From: Pseudomonadota bacterium
GTDB lineage: Bacteria; Pseudomonadota; Alphaproteobacteria; Rhizobiales; Xanthobacteraceae
Length of the DNA: 15,725 nt
NCBI GenBank assembly: GCA_023433965.1
Contig: JAEYTQ010000782.1
Span: forward strand, 1-15,725
Direction of reading: 5' to 3'
Both the position numbers and the translations under genes were made by a program. Below the pieces are notes generated by a model, which was not told where the DNA came from, did not search any database, and worked only from the letters and a program-made list of their open reading frames with translations. Of this stretch, positions 7,074-14,221 are shown piece by piece. The stretch's first letter is position 1, and the number at the start of each line of letters is the position of its first letter.

Positions 7074-9329
7074 TCAGGTTCCCGTCAGATTCGGGATCGC
7101 CTGCGGCTGGGATGCGGTCAGCTCCGCCAGCGCCTCCTCGAGCTTCTGGCGGTCGAGCGGCTTGATCAGGAATCCGTTCATGCCCGCCTCGAAGCAGGCA
7201 TAGCGGTCCTCCACCAGCGTGTTGGCGGTGAGCGCGAGGATCGGAGTTTGCTGACCGCCCGAGTGATCGGCCAAGGCGGCCTCATGCGCGCGGATGCGTT
7301 TGGTCGCCTCGATGCCGTCGAGCTGCGGCATCTGGATGTCCATCAGCACGAGATCGTAGGGCGTGCCGGCCGACGAGGCCGCGAGCCAGTATTCCAGCGC
7401 GGCCTCGCCATGGGCCGCGATGACGACGCGGTGGCCGAGTTTCGCCAGCAGCGAGCGCATCAGCAGGGCGTTGATCTCGTTGTCCTCGGCGACGAGGATC
7501 GAGAGGCCTTTCGCCGCTGCTGGCCCGGCGGACGCAGCCGGTGGCTCCGGCGCCAGCTCGGGCGAGGCAACCTCCGGCGTCAAAGCGAGGCGCGCGGCGA
7601 GCGAGGCGGCGCGCAGCGGCTTCACCAGAAAGCCGGTGAAGGCCGGCGACAGTTTTTCGTGGCGCGAGCTCGACGTCAGCAGCACGAGGCGCTGCAACGC
7701 GTGGGCGCGGGCGACCTCACCGAGATGATCGGCCCTAGCGGCGCCGATCGCACGATCGATCAGCACCGCGTGCCACGCGCGCTCCGGCAGCAGCGCTTCG
7801 GCGACGGCCGCGTCCGCAACCATGCAAATCTGGCCGCCCCAGCGCTCGAGCCGCCGGGCGATCAAGGAGGCCTCGATGCCGTCGGCGACGATAAGCATCG
7901 ACTTGCCGGTGAGGTCGGGAGCCGGAAAGGCCGTCTGTCCGGCGCCCGCTTGCGAGGGCGGAAGCGGCACCGCGACCTCGAAGGTCGAGCCTTTGCCCGG
8001 TTCGCTTTCGAGCGTGATCCGGCCGCCCATGCGCTTGACGATGCGTTCGCTGATGGCGAGGCCGAGCCCGGTGCCGCCATAGGTGCGGGCGACGCGCGGG
8101 TCGGCCTGCTCGAATTCGCGGAAAATGCGCTGCTGCGCGTCGGCCGCGATGCCGATGCCGGTATCGCGGACGAGAAAGCTGATCTCGTTCGGCCAGATGC
8201 CGGGCTCGACGATCAGCGCGGCGCCGCCATTCGCGGTGAACTTGATGGCGTTGCCGGCGAGGTTGAGCAGCACCTGGCGCAGCCGCGCCGCGTCGCCGAC
8301 GACTTCGAGCGGCAGGCGCTCGTCGATGTACGCGGCGATCTCGAGCGTCTTCGCCTGCGCGCGCGGCGCCAGCAGCTCGGTGATCTCCTCGATCAGGGTT
8401 GAGAGCGCGAAGGGACGTTGATCGAGGTCGAGCTTGCCGGCCTCGATCTTGGAATAGTCGAGCAATTCCTCGATCAGCGCCATCAAGGCTTCGCCCGAGG
8501 TTTTCACCGCCCTGGCATAGGTTGCCTGCTCGGGCGTCAGGTTGGTGTCGAGCAACAGGCCGCCCATGCCGATGATGCCGTTCAGGGGGGTTCGGATCTC
8601 GTGCGAGGCCATGGCGAGGAAGCGCGACTTGGCCCGGTTGGCGGCATCGGCCTGGTCGCGGGCCTCGGCCAACGCGCGCTCGGTCTCGGTGCGGTCGGTG
8701 ACGTCGCGCCCCACGCTCTGCAATTCGGCCGGTTGGCCGGCATCGCGGCGGACATAACCCTCGCGCCAGGCGATCCAGCGCGCGCCGAGCGGGGTTGCGA
8801 TCTTCTGGTCGTGGATGCGGGTGCCGCTGCTCTCGCGGGCGTTGTCGCCCTGCTCCAGCACGTCGAAATCGAACCGCGTGCCCACCAGCGCGCTGCGCGG
8901 CTGTCCTGCGAGTGCGCAATAGGCCTCGTTGGCGAAGGTGATGCGGCCGTCGGTCGCGCGCAGCACGATGAGGTCGCCCTGCTGCTCGAACAGGCTGCGG
9001 GCGCGTTCTTCCGCTTCCTTCAGCTCCCAATTGCGGTCGATCAGCGCCTCGTTGTGGGCGGCCAGCTTGCGCAGCCGCTTGCCGACGAAGCGCAGGCGCA
9101 TGCTCAGCGTCGCAAGGCCGAGGCAGGCGAGCGCGAACAGCAGGCTCGCGCCGATCGCAAAGGCGTGCGGATCGTAGCCGGAGTTCTCGGACCGGCTGCC
9201 GGACACGAAGCCATAGGCGCCGCCGAATGTCGCCGAGAAGATCATGAAGGAGCGGATCGCGAAGGCGATGCGCGGATGCTGCCGCCTGAAGCGGCGCATG
9301 CGCACCTTGATCCGGAACGTTCGATCCAT
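7074..9329 (-). CDS. Membrane-anchored hybrid sensor histidine kinase with two receiver domains
   Basis: A 751-residue inner-membrane kinase. Two N-terminal helices (about 21-44 and 56-78) flank only a short periplasmic loop, so sensing is more likely internal. A coiled linker (about 84-112) leads to one PAS domain (about 113-215, ending SVGRDVTDRTE), a HisKA domain with His243 (FLAMASHEIRTPLNG) and an ATPase domain. The ATPase shows NLAGNAIKF (356-364), DTGIGI (389-394) and GGTGLGL (418-424). Receiver 1 (about 476-582) keeps Asp525 and Lys570 but lacks the acidic pair, reading VADGIEA. Receiver 2 (about 609-737) is complete, with Glu615/Asp616, Asp664, Thr701 and Lys723. The Pro/Ala-rich stretch 584-607 links the receivers. 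ATG 9329 is chosen over the ATG at 9485, which would add 52 Arg/Pro-rich residues and overlap the gene upstream. No partner HPt protein or regulator is adjacent. Confidence 0.92.
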   Translation of the reverse strand: MDRTFRIKVRMRRFRRQHPRIAFAIRSFMIFSATFGGAYGFVSGSRSENSGYDPHAFAIGASLLFALACLGLATLSMRLRFVGKRLRKLAAHNEALIDRNWELKEAEERARSLFEQQGDLIVLRATDGRITFANEAYCALAGQPRSALVGTRFDFDVLEQGDNARESSGTRIHDQKIATPLGARWIAWREGYVRRDAGQPAELQSVGRDVTDRTETERALAEARDQADAANRAKSRFLAMASHEIRTPLNGIIGMGGLLLDTNLTPEQATYARAVKTSGEALMALIEELLDYSKIEAGKLDLDQRPFALSTLIEEITELLAPRAQAKTLEIAAYIDERLPLEVVGDAARLRQVLLNLAGNAIKFTANGGAALIVEPGIWPNEISFLVRDTGIGIAADAQQRIFREFEQADPRVARTYGGTGLGLAISERIVKRMGGRITLESEPGKGSTFEVAVPLPPSQAGAGQTAFPAPDLTGKSMLIVADGIEASLIARRLERWGGQICMVADAAVAEALLPERAWHAVLIDRAIGAARADHLGEVARAHALQRLVLLTSSSRHEKLSPAFTGFLVKPLRAASLAARLALTPEVASPELAPEPPAASAGPAAAKGLSILVAEDNEINALLMRSLLAKLGHRVVIAAHGEAALEYWLAASSAGTPYDLVLMDIQMPQLDGIEATKRIRAHEAALADHSGGQQTPILALTANTLVEDRYACFEAGMNGFLIKPLDRQKLEEALAELTASQPQAIPNLTGT

Positions 9330-9374
9330 CGTCACCGATCCATCACCATCGAGCCTGCTTGAAACCCGCCGCCG

Positions 9375-9435
9375 GGTCGGCGATGGCGCGCCGACCTTGC
9401 GAACAGTTTGAGGCGCCGGAATCGCCTCCGAACAG
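9375..9435. repeat. Two hairpins and a flanking direct repeat in the space before the membrane kinase
   Basis: GGTCGGCG (9375-9382) pairs perfectly with CGCCGACC (9389-9396) across a 6-base loop. A second stem, GAGGCG (9410-9415) with CGCCTC (9423-9428), has a 7-base loop, and the 7-mer CGAACAG occurs on either side of it (9400-9406 and 9429-9435). Both lie between the stop of the small exported protein (9457) and the kinase start (9329). They could terminate the upstream message or structure the kinase leader. Neither is followed by a clear U-tract. Confidence 0.4.
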
Positions 9436-9456
9436 GGTTGACGAGGTGTTAACGGC

Positions 9457-9924
9457 TCAGAGCGAAGCCGCCTGGAAGCGACCATGACCGCCGTGAGCGC
9501 CGACGATCAGGGCCGCCGCCTCGCGCGGCGAGAACGTCTTCGAGCGCACATGGATGCGGTAATCCGCCGGTCCTTCGCCGGAGAGATAGATCACCTCGCC
9601 GCCGTCGACGGGCTGGGCGGCAATCGAGACCAGTCGTCTCGACGGATTGGCCTGGCAGGAGTCCGGCTCTGAACCGGTGCCGTCGTCCACCACGGTGAAG
9701 TCCGCAGCGTCGGCGTCTTCGGTGATCTGGACCCGCACCGTGGCCCGCGCGGGATCGTCGGTGAAGGCGACATGCACGCCGGCGGTCCAGTACAGGGAGG
9801 TGAGCTCGACCGACGTGTCGCCGAGCGCGATGCAGGGATGCGAAACCGACCCGATCTCTGCGCGGGCAAACACCGCCGCCGCCAGCAGGGGAACGACCGA
9901 GGCCAGGAACTTGAAACGCAACAT
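9457..9924 (-). CDS. Small exported protein of unknown function
   Basis: A 155-residue protein I do not recognise as a named family. The N-terminus MLRFKFLASVVPLLAAAVFARA is a clear signal peptide with likely cleavage after Ala22, so the mature protein (about 133 residues) should be periplasmic or secreted. The mature part has two cysteines, Cys31 (SHPCIALGD) and Cys90 (EPDSCQAN), which could form one disulfide. The alternating hydrophobic and polar stretches VRVQITED, DFTVVDDG, EVIYLSGEG and YRIHVRSK suggest a small beta-rich domain. The C-terminus carries a His/Gly-rich GAHGGHG. ATG 9924 is the natural start for the signal peptide, although the ribosome-binding site is weak (GAGTAGAGTG). 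It lies upstream of the membrane hybrid kinase on the same strand, so a periplasmic partner of that kinase is conceivable, but nothing in the sequence shows this. Confidence 0.78.
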   Translation of the reverse strand: MLRFKFLASVVPLLAAAVFARAEIGSVSHPCIALGDTSVELTSLYWTAGVHVAFTDDPARATVRVQITEDADAADFTVVDDGTGSEPDSCQANPSRRLVSIAAQPVDGGEVIYLSGEGPADYRIHVRSKTFSPREAAALIVGAHGGHGRFQAASL

Positions 9925-9937
9925 GACACTCTACTCG

Positions 9938-9947
9938 CCGGGCCCGG
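9938..9947. repeat. Ten-base perfect palindrome in the leader of the small exported protein gene
   Basis: CCGGGCCCGG reads the same on both strands and lies 13 bases upstream of the start codon at 9924 (minus strand). It could be an operator or chance in GC-rich DNA. The rest of the 112-bp interval 9925-10036 shows no clear promoter or terminator. Confidence 0.25.
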
Positions 9948-10036
9948 GGTGAAACTCACAACCGAAACGCGTCGGGCCTCATGGTTTGCAGAGCGTAAAG
10001 GAAACTCGTTACCGCCGGGTTGATGCGAAGGCGCGT

Positions 10037-11575
10037 TCACGCCATCTGCCGCACATCCTCTGCGAGTGCCCGGTAGGACAAGGCTTCGGCCAGATGCAGC
10101 CGGCCGATCTTGTCGGCATGGTCGAGGTCGGCCAGCGTGCGCGCCACCCGCAGCACGCGGTGATAGCCGCGCGCCGACAGCCGCATGGTCTCGGCGGCAT
10201 CGCGCAGCAGCTTTTGGCCTTGCGCATCCGGCTTTGCGATCTCCTCAAGCACGGAGGCGGGTGCCTCGGCATTGGTGCGAATATGGGGCAGCCCGGCATC
10301 CGCATAGCGCGCGAGCTGGATGTCGCGCGCGGCCGCCACGCGCGCGGCGACCTCGGCCGATCCTTCCGCCGGCGGCGGCAGGATCAAATCGGCCGCGGTC
10401 ACGGCCGGCACCTCGATGCGCAGGTCGATGCGGTCCATCAGGGGACCGGAGATGCGCGCCTGGTAGTCGCCGGTGCAGCGGTCGATGCGGCCGCGCTTGC
10501 AGGCATAGCCCGGCTCGAACGCATTGCCGCAGCGGCAGGGATTCATCGCCGCGACCAGCATGAAGCGGGCCGGGTAGGTAACGCGGTGATTGGCGCGCGA
10601 CACCGCGACCTCGCCGTTCTCCAGCGGCTGGCGCAGCGAATCCAGTACGCGCGGATCGAACTCGGGCAGCTCGTCGAGAAAAAGCACGCCCTGATGCGCC
10701 AGCGAGATCTCTCCGGGCTTGGCGCGCGCGCCGCCGCCGGTGAGTGCGGCCATGCTGGCGGAATGATGCGGCGAGCGGAACGGCCGCCGCGCCGTCAGCG
10801 CGCCGCCCTCGATCTCGCCGGCGACCGAGGCGATCATGGAGACCTCGAGCAGCTCGCCCGGCGACAGCGGCGGCAGGATCGAGGGCAGCCGCGCCGCCAG
10901 CATCGATTTGCCGGCGCCGGGCGCGCCGATCATCAATAGATGATGCCCGCCGGCGGCTGCGATCTCCAGCGCGCGCTTGGCGCTTTCCTGGCCCTTGATG
11001 TCGCGCAGGTCGAGCGTCGAGGCCGCGGCCTCGTGCACCCTCGGCGAGGGCCGCGACAACACCTGGGTGCCCTTGAAATGGTTGGCGATCTGGATGAGCG
11101 AGCTCGCTGCGACGATCTGGATGTCGGGGCTGGCCCAGGCCGCCTCTGAGCCGCAGGCCGCCGGGCAGATCAGCCCCTCCTCGCGCATATTGGCGCCGAT
11201 CGCCGCGGGAAGAACGCCCGCCACCGGCGCAATCGAGCCGTCGAGGCCGAGCTCGCCGAGCACGGTGAAGCCGCTCAGCGCATCCGGCGGGATCGCCCCG
11301 ATCGCCGCCATCAGCCCGAGCGCGATCGGCAGGTCGTAATGGCTGCCCTCCTTGGGCAGGTCGGCCGGCGCCAGATTGACGATGATCCGCCGCGCCGGCA
11401 GCGCCAGCCCGGAGGCGATCAGCGCCGAGCGCACCCGCTCGCGCGCCTCCGAGACCGCCTTGTCCGGCAGCCCGACGATGGCGAAGGCCGGCAGCCCAGG
11501 GGCGACCTGCACCTGCACGTCGACCGCACGGGCCTCGATCCCCTCAAAGGCGACGGTGGAAACCCGCTGCACCAT
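10037..11575 (-). CDS. comM: ComM/YifB family AAA+ ATPase (Mg-chelatase-like)
   Basis: A 512-residue protein of the YifB/ComM family, full length. In Vibrio and Haemophilus, ComM is a hexameric helicase that drives branch migration during integration of transformed DNA. The family is common in bacteria not known to be naturally transformable. The N-terminal ChlI/Lon-like domain (about 1-180) starts MVQRVSTVAFEGIEA and contains VGLPDKAVSEARERVR. The AAA+ core has Walker A GAPGAGKS (217-224), Walker B LFLDE (298-302) and DRIDL (381-385). Four cysteines (347, 349, 359, 367) in NPCRCGN...YACKRG...RCTGDY are typical of the family and may bind zinc. The C-terminal Mg-chelatase-like helical domain ends the protein (RGYHRVLRVARTLADLD). 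ATG 11575 gives the usual N-terminus. It is transcribed away from the PilZ gene, with a 228-bp divergent region between them. Confidence 0.95.
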   Translation of the reverse strand: MVQRVSTVAFEGIEARAVDVQVQVAPGLPAFAIVGLPDKAVSEARERVRSALIASGLALPARRIIVNLAPADLPKEGSHYDLPIALGLMAAIGAIPPDALSGFTVLGELGLDGSIAPVAGVLPAAIGANMREEGLICPAACGSEAAWASPDIQIVAASSLIQIANHFKGTQVLSRPSPRVHEAAASTLDLRDIKGQESAKRALEIAAAGGHHLLMIGAPGAGKSMLAARLPSILPPLSPGELLEVSMIASVAGEIEGGALTARRPFRSPHHSASMAALTGGGARAKPGEISLAHQGVLFLDELPEFDPRVLDSLRQPLENGEVAVSRANHRVTYPARFMLVAAMNPCRCGNAFEPGYACKRGRIDRCTGDYQARISGPLMDRIDLRIEVPAVTAADLILPPPAEGSAEVAARVAAARDIQLARYADAGLPHIRTNAEAPASVLEEIAKPDAQGQKLLRDAAETMRLSARGYHRVLRVARTLADLDHADKIGRLHLAEALSYRALAEDVRQMA

Positions 11576-11803
11576 GTTCGAACCAGCCTGCCCTCTCGCG
11601 CAATTAGGGGTAGCAGAGCGCGCCCCTCAACGCAAGAACAATACGGGAACAATCCTCGGCAAACCGGCAAATCCTAACCACTCGTCAACGCGGTGCGGAG
11701 ACTACGTCTCGAATGCGACTGGCTGTCCTCAGCACATTCCAACGAATGTCCATTACTCTTGGGCCTGCGGGATGGGCCGTGGTCTAACGGGTGAACAGTT
11801 CAA
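11576..11803. other. Divergent intergenic region between comM and the PilZ gene
   Basis: These 228 bases must hold promoters for comM (minus) and the PilZ gene (plus). A TTGACG box is present on the minus strand at 11688-11683, but the hexamer 17 bases beyond it (GGTTTG) is a poor -10, so I make no firm promoter call. AGGGG (11606-11610) and CCCCT (11623-11627) form a weak 5-bp inverted repeat in the comM leader. I see no convincing gene. Confidence 0.35.
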
Positions 11804-12049
11804 ATGCTTGCAAATCGCCGGAGAAGCGAACGTCGGGTGTGCAGCCGTCTCGCCAAGATCCATTTTGGCGCGGGCTCGCTGCCGCGGGATTGCACGATCA
11901 CGGATATTTCCGATGGCGGTGTGAAAGTGGTGGCGGAATTCCTGGAGGTGCCGCCGCAATTCACCATCATCTTCGCGCCCGATTATTCCCGCCAATGCCG
12001 CCTGCGCTGGCGCATCGGCTGCGAGTTCGGCGCCGAGTTCGTCGATTAA
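11804..12049 (+). CDS. Single-domain PilZ protein (probable c-di-GMP binding)
   Basis: An 81-residue cytoplasmic protein that is essentially one PilZ domain. The N-terminal arginine motif is ANRRRSERR (Arg6/Arg10 or Arg7/Arg11 as RxxxR). After about 23 residues comes TDISDGGVKV, matching the DxSxxG motif (Asp34, Ser36, Gly39). These are the two elements that clasp cyclic di-GMP, so binding is likely. Later strands end with LRWRIGCEFGAEFVD, as in many short rhizobial PilZ proteins. There is no output domain, so it would act by binding a partner. ATG 11804 is the start that keeps the arginine motif near the N-terminus; the upstream GGTGA is only a modest ribosome-binding site. It precedes the tadD-like gene by 78 bp on the same strand and faces the cpaCDE genes, so an influence on pilus assembly is a reasonable but untested idea. 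Confidence 0.88.
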   Translation: MLANRRRSERRVCSRLAKIHFGAGSLPRDCTITDISDGGVKVVAEFLEVPPQFTIIFAPDYSRQCRLRWRIGCEFGAEFVD

Positions 12050-12067
12050 GGTCTCGCGAGCCGCCTC

Positions 12068-12088
12068 TTAACGCGGCTTTAGCGTTAA
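12068..12088. repeat. Perfect inverted repeat after the PilZ gene
   Basis: TTAACGC (12068-12074) and GCGTTAA (12082-12088) are exact reverse complements around GGCTTTA. The element starts 19 bp after the PilZ stop. It could be a PilZ transcript terminator or an operator for the tadD-like gene. It also contains TTAA-N7-TTAG, one base off the CtrA consensus TTAA-N7-TTAA, which is a weak hint only. Confidence 0.45.
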
Positions 12089-12101
12089 TCGGTCAGCATC
12101 C

Positions 12102-12124
12102 CTGATCAGTCGCCGAGTGATCAG
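12102..12124 (+). promoter_or_regulatory. Inverted repeat overlapping the ribosome-binding region of the tadD-like gene
   Basis: CTGATCA (12102-12108) and TGATCAG (12118-12124) are perfect inverted arms around 9 bases, ending 3 bases before ATG 12128. The best Shine-Dalgarno-like stretch, GAGTGA (12115-12120), lies partly in the loop and partly in the right arm, so folding would mask it. TGATCA is itself palindromic and is present twice, 15 bp apart, so the same bases could alternatively be a tandem protein-binding site. Confidence 0.45.
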
Positions 12125-12127
12125 AGT

Positions 12128-12913
12128 ATGTCCAAGCGTTCGCCCTCCGCCCTTGCTCCGGCGAGATTCCTGCTTCCTGCCTTCATGGTCGTTGTCCTCG
12201 GCGGCTGCCAGACCAATGGCATCGAGGATGTCACGGGCGCGCTCGGCGTCAAATCGGAAACGGCTGCCAGGCCAGACGCAAGGTCGGATGCCCGGTCGGA
12301 TTTGGACGCGTTGCGCGAGCGCTATCGCGCCAAGCCGAACGATCCCTCCGTCGCGCTCGCCTATGGCAAGGCGCTGCGCGAGACAGGTCAGCGGGCGCAG
12401 GCGGTCGCGGTGCTCGAGCAGGCCGTGCTCGCCCATCCCAGCAACAAGGCGCTGCTCGCGGGCTATGGCCGCGCGCTCGCCGACAGCGGCAACTTCCAAC
12501 GGGCCTTCGACGTCCTCGGCCGCGCCCATTCGCCCAACGATCCCGATTGGCGCATCCTGTCGGCGCAGGGTGCCGCGCTCGATCAACTCGGGCGCAACGA
12601 AGAGGCGCAGCAATATTACGCCGCGGCGCTGAAGATCGCGCCGGACGAGCCGACCGTGCTGTCCAATCTCGGCCTGTCCTACATGCTGCAAAACAACTTG
12701 TCGAAGGCCGAACAGGTGCTCGGACGCGCTCATCAGCGCAATCAGAACGACGCGCGGGTCCGCGCCAATTTCGCGCTCGTGCTGGGCTTGCAGGGCCGCG
12801 AGGCAGAGGCCGAAATCCTCGTGAAAGCCGATCTGCCGCCCGATCAGGCCGCGGCCAAGGTCGCGGCGCTGCGGCAGCTGCTGGCCAAGAAGCAGCAGCG
12901 GGCGGACAGATAA
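12128..12913 (+). CDS. tadD: TadD-like TPR lipoprotein of the Tad pilus system
   Basis: A 261-residue lipoprotein. The N-terminal signal has a lipobox VVLGGC with lipidated Cys27, so the mature protein is anchored in a membrane, probably the outer one. A short Asp/Arg/Ser-rich linker is followed by about four to five tetratricopeptide repeats (near 73-104, 107-136, 141-172, 175-206 and a partial one from 209). They show clear signatures such as ALAYGKALRETGQ, LLAGYGRALADSGN and VLSNLGLSYMLQNN. TadD-type proteins act as pilotin or scaffold for the secretin in Tad/Flp pilus machines, and the presence of cpaC, cpaD and cpaE directly opposite supports this role. Other TPR lipoproteins look alike, so the symbol rests on context as well as sequence. 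Its stop is 18 bp from the stop of the convergent cpaE. Hairpins upstream may affect its translation. Confidence 0.82.
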   Translation: MSKRSPSALAPARFLLPAFMVVVLGGCQTNGIEDVTGALGVKSETAARPDARSDARSDLDALRERYRAKPNDPSVALAYGKALRETGQRAQAVAVLEQAVLAHPSNKALLAGYGRALADSGNFQRAFDVLGRAHSPNDPDWRILSAQGAALDQLGRNEEAQQYYAAALKIAPDEPTVLSNLGLSYMLQNNLSKAEQVLGRAHQRNQNDARVRANFALVLGLQGREAEAEILVKADLPPDQAAAKVAALRQLLAKKQQRADR

Positions 12914-12931
12914 TCGCCCCTGGGTGGATGC

Positions 12932-14221
12932 TTACGACGCCTTGCGATGCGGGGCTGAGCCGCGTCCGGACCTGCCCTTCAGCTTCTTCAACAGCGGCTC
13001 GAGCAGCGAGCGCCTCGGCTTCTTCATCTCGCCGCGGCCGGCGAGGCGATTCGCCATGTCCTGGAACAGCAGCGTGGTGCGGTGGGACTTGGAGACCTCC
13101 GCGATCATCTGGCCGTTATTGGCTGCGGTCGAGAACAGTTTCGATTCGAACGGGATCACCGCGATCGGCTGGCTCTCCATGGTCTTGGCGAAAGCCTTGC
13201 TCTCGATCTCCGCGCGCTTGGGCATGCCGACCTGGTTGAGACAGTACAGCGGCGGCCGGTCGTTCGGCCGCGCCGCCTTCAGCACGCTCAGCATGTTCTT
13301 GGTGTTGCGCAAATTGGCGAGATCGGGCTCGGCCACGATCACGATGTCGTCGGCGTTGACGAGCGCGCGCCGGGTCCAGCCGGACCATTGATGGGGAACG
13401 TCGAGCACGATGCAGGGCGTCGTCATGCGCAGCGTGTCGAACACCGCGTCGAAGGCTTCGGCGCCGAAATCGTAGACGCGGTCGAGCGTGGCGGGCGCCG
13501 CCAACAGGCTGAGGCGATCGGTGCACTTGGCGAGCAGGCGCTCCATCAGCGCCGTGTCCGGCCGGTCCTGCGACAGCACCGCATTGGCGATGCCCTGCAC
13601 CGGATCCTGGTTGTAGTCGAGGCCCGCCGTGCCGAAGGCGAGGTCGAGGTCGATCACGACCGAATCCAGCGCGAGGTCGCGCGCGATGGTCCAGGCCAAA
13701 TTATGCGCGACGGTGGACGCGCCGACGCCGCCCTTGGCGCCGACCACGGCGATCACGCGGCCGGTGATGATGGCTTCGGAGGCCGAGAACAGGCTGCAGA
13801 TGGAGCGGACCACGTCGAGGGTCTCGACCGGCCCGACCACGTAGTCGTTGACGCCGCGGCGCACCAGCTCGCGGTAGGGCGCGGTGTCGTTGGGATTGCC
13901 GATCACCACCACGCGGGTGCCGGGATCGCAGACGCCGGCGAGGTCGTCGAGCCCCTCGAGGATGTCGCGCGTGCCGTCGGATTCGATGACGATTACGTTC
14001 GGCGTCGGCATCGATTCATAGACTTCGATGGCGGCAGCGAGACCGCCGTCCTTGGCCGTGAGGTGAGCCTTGGCGAGCCGGCGATCCTGGCCGGCCGCGG
14101 TGACCGCCTTGAGCGTCTGCTCGGTCTCGCAGAAGGCCTGCACCGAGATGCGCGGAACCGGCGCGATGTGTTCCTCGGGATGCCCCAGGTGGTCCGCATC
14201 CTCGTCGTCGAAGCTTGTCAT
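12932..14221 (-). CDS. cpaE: CpaE, MinD/ParA-like ATPase of Tad pilus assembly
   Basis: A 429-residue cytoplasmic or membrane-associated protein (TadZ/CpaE family) that helps localise and assemble Tad/Flp pili. The N-terminal half (about 24-145) has a receiver-like fold without the canonical phosphoacceptor (VIVIESDG around residue 80), as is usual for this family. The ATPase domain begins near 154, with the deviant Walker A motif GAKGGVGAST (161-170) and the VIDLDLAFGTAG motif containing Asp191 and Asp193. The C-terminus is a basic tail rich in Lys/Arg. ATG 14221 overlaps the cpaD stop as ATGA, so the two are translationally coupled. A longer open frame reaches 14476, but its extra 85 residues only read cpaD in another frame. 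In many Tad loci cpaF follows; here a convergent gene follows after 18 bp. Confidence 0.94.
   Translation of the reverse strand: MTSFDDEDADHLGHPEEHIAPVPRISVQAFCETEQTLKAVTAAGQDRRLAKAHLTAKDGGLAAAIEVYESMPTPNVIVIESDGTRDILEGLDDLAGVCDPGTRVVVIGNPNDTAPYRELVRRGVNDYVVGPVETLDVVRSICSLFSASEAIITGRVIAVVGAKGGVGASTVAHNLAWTIARDLALDSVVIDLDLAFGTAGLDYNQDPVQGIANAVLSQDRPDTALMERLLAKCTDRLSLLAAPATLDRVYDFGAEAFDAVFDTLRMTTPCIVLDVPHQWSGWTRRALVNADDIVIVAEPDLANLRNTKNMLSVLKAARPNDRPPLYCLNQVGMPKRAEIESKAFAKTMESQPIAVIPFESKLFSTAANNGQMIAEVSKSHRTTLLFQDMANRLAGRGEMKKPRRSLLEPLLKKLKGRSGRGSAPHRKAS

Noticed and set aside
7056..8402. Long plus-strand open frame (448 codons) opposite the membrane hybrid kinase
   Set aside because: It is antisense to well-recognised ATPase and receiver domains, has an Arg/Gly/Asp/Ala-rich composition typical of reverse-strand reading in GC-rich DNA, and shows no domain motif.
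6360..9329. Histidine phosphatase as a SixA-like regulator of the neighbouring kinase phosphorelay
   Set aside because: The phosphatase has a signal peptide and should be periplasmic, whereas kinase, receiver and HPt domains are cytoplasmic. Neighbourhood alone does not support the link.
9330..9485. N-terminal extension of the membrane hybrid kinase to ATG 9485
   Set aside because: The extra 52 residues are Arg/Pro/Ser-rich, overlap the upstream gene by 29 bases and cover the spacer hairpins. ATG 9329 gives a clean cytoplasmic start before the first helix.
11655..11690. Sigma-70 promoter for comM from TTGACG on the minus strand
   Set aside because: The hexamer at 17-base spacing (GGTTTG) is a poor -10, so the match is not better than chance.
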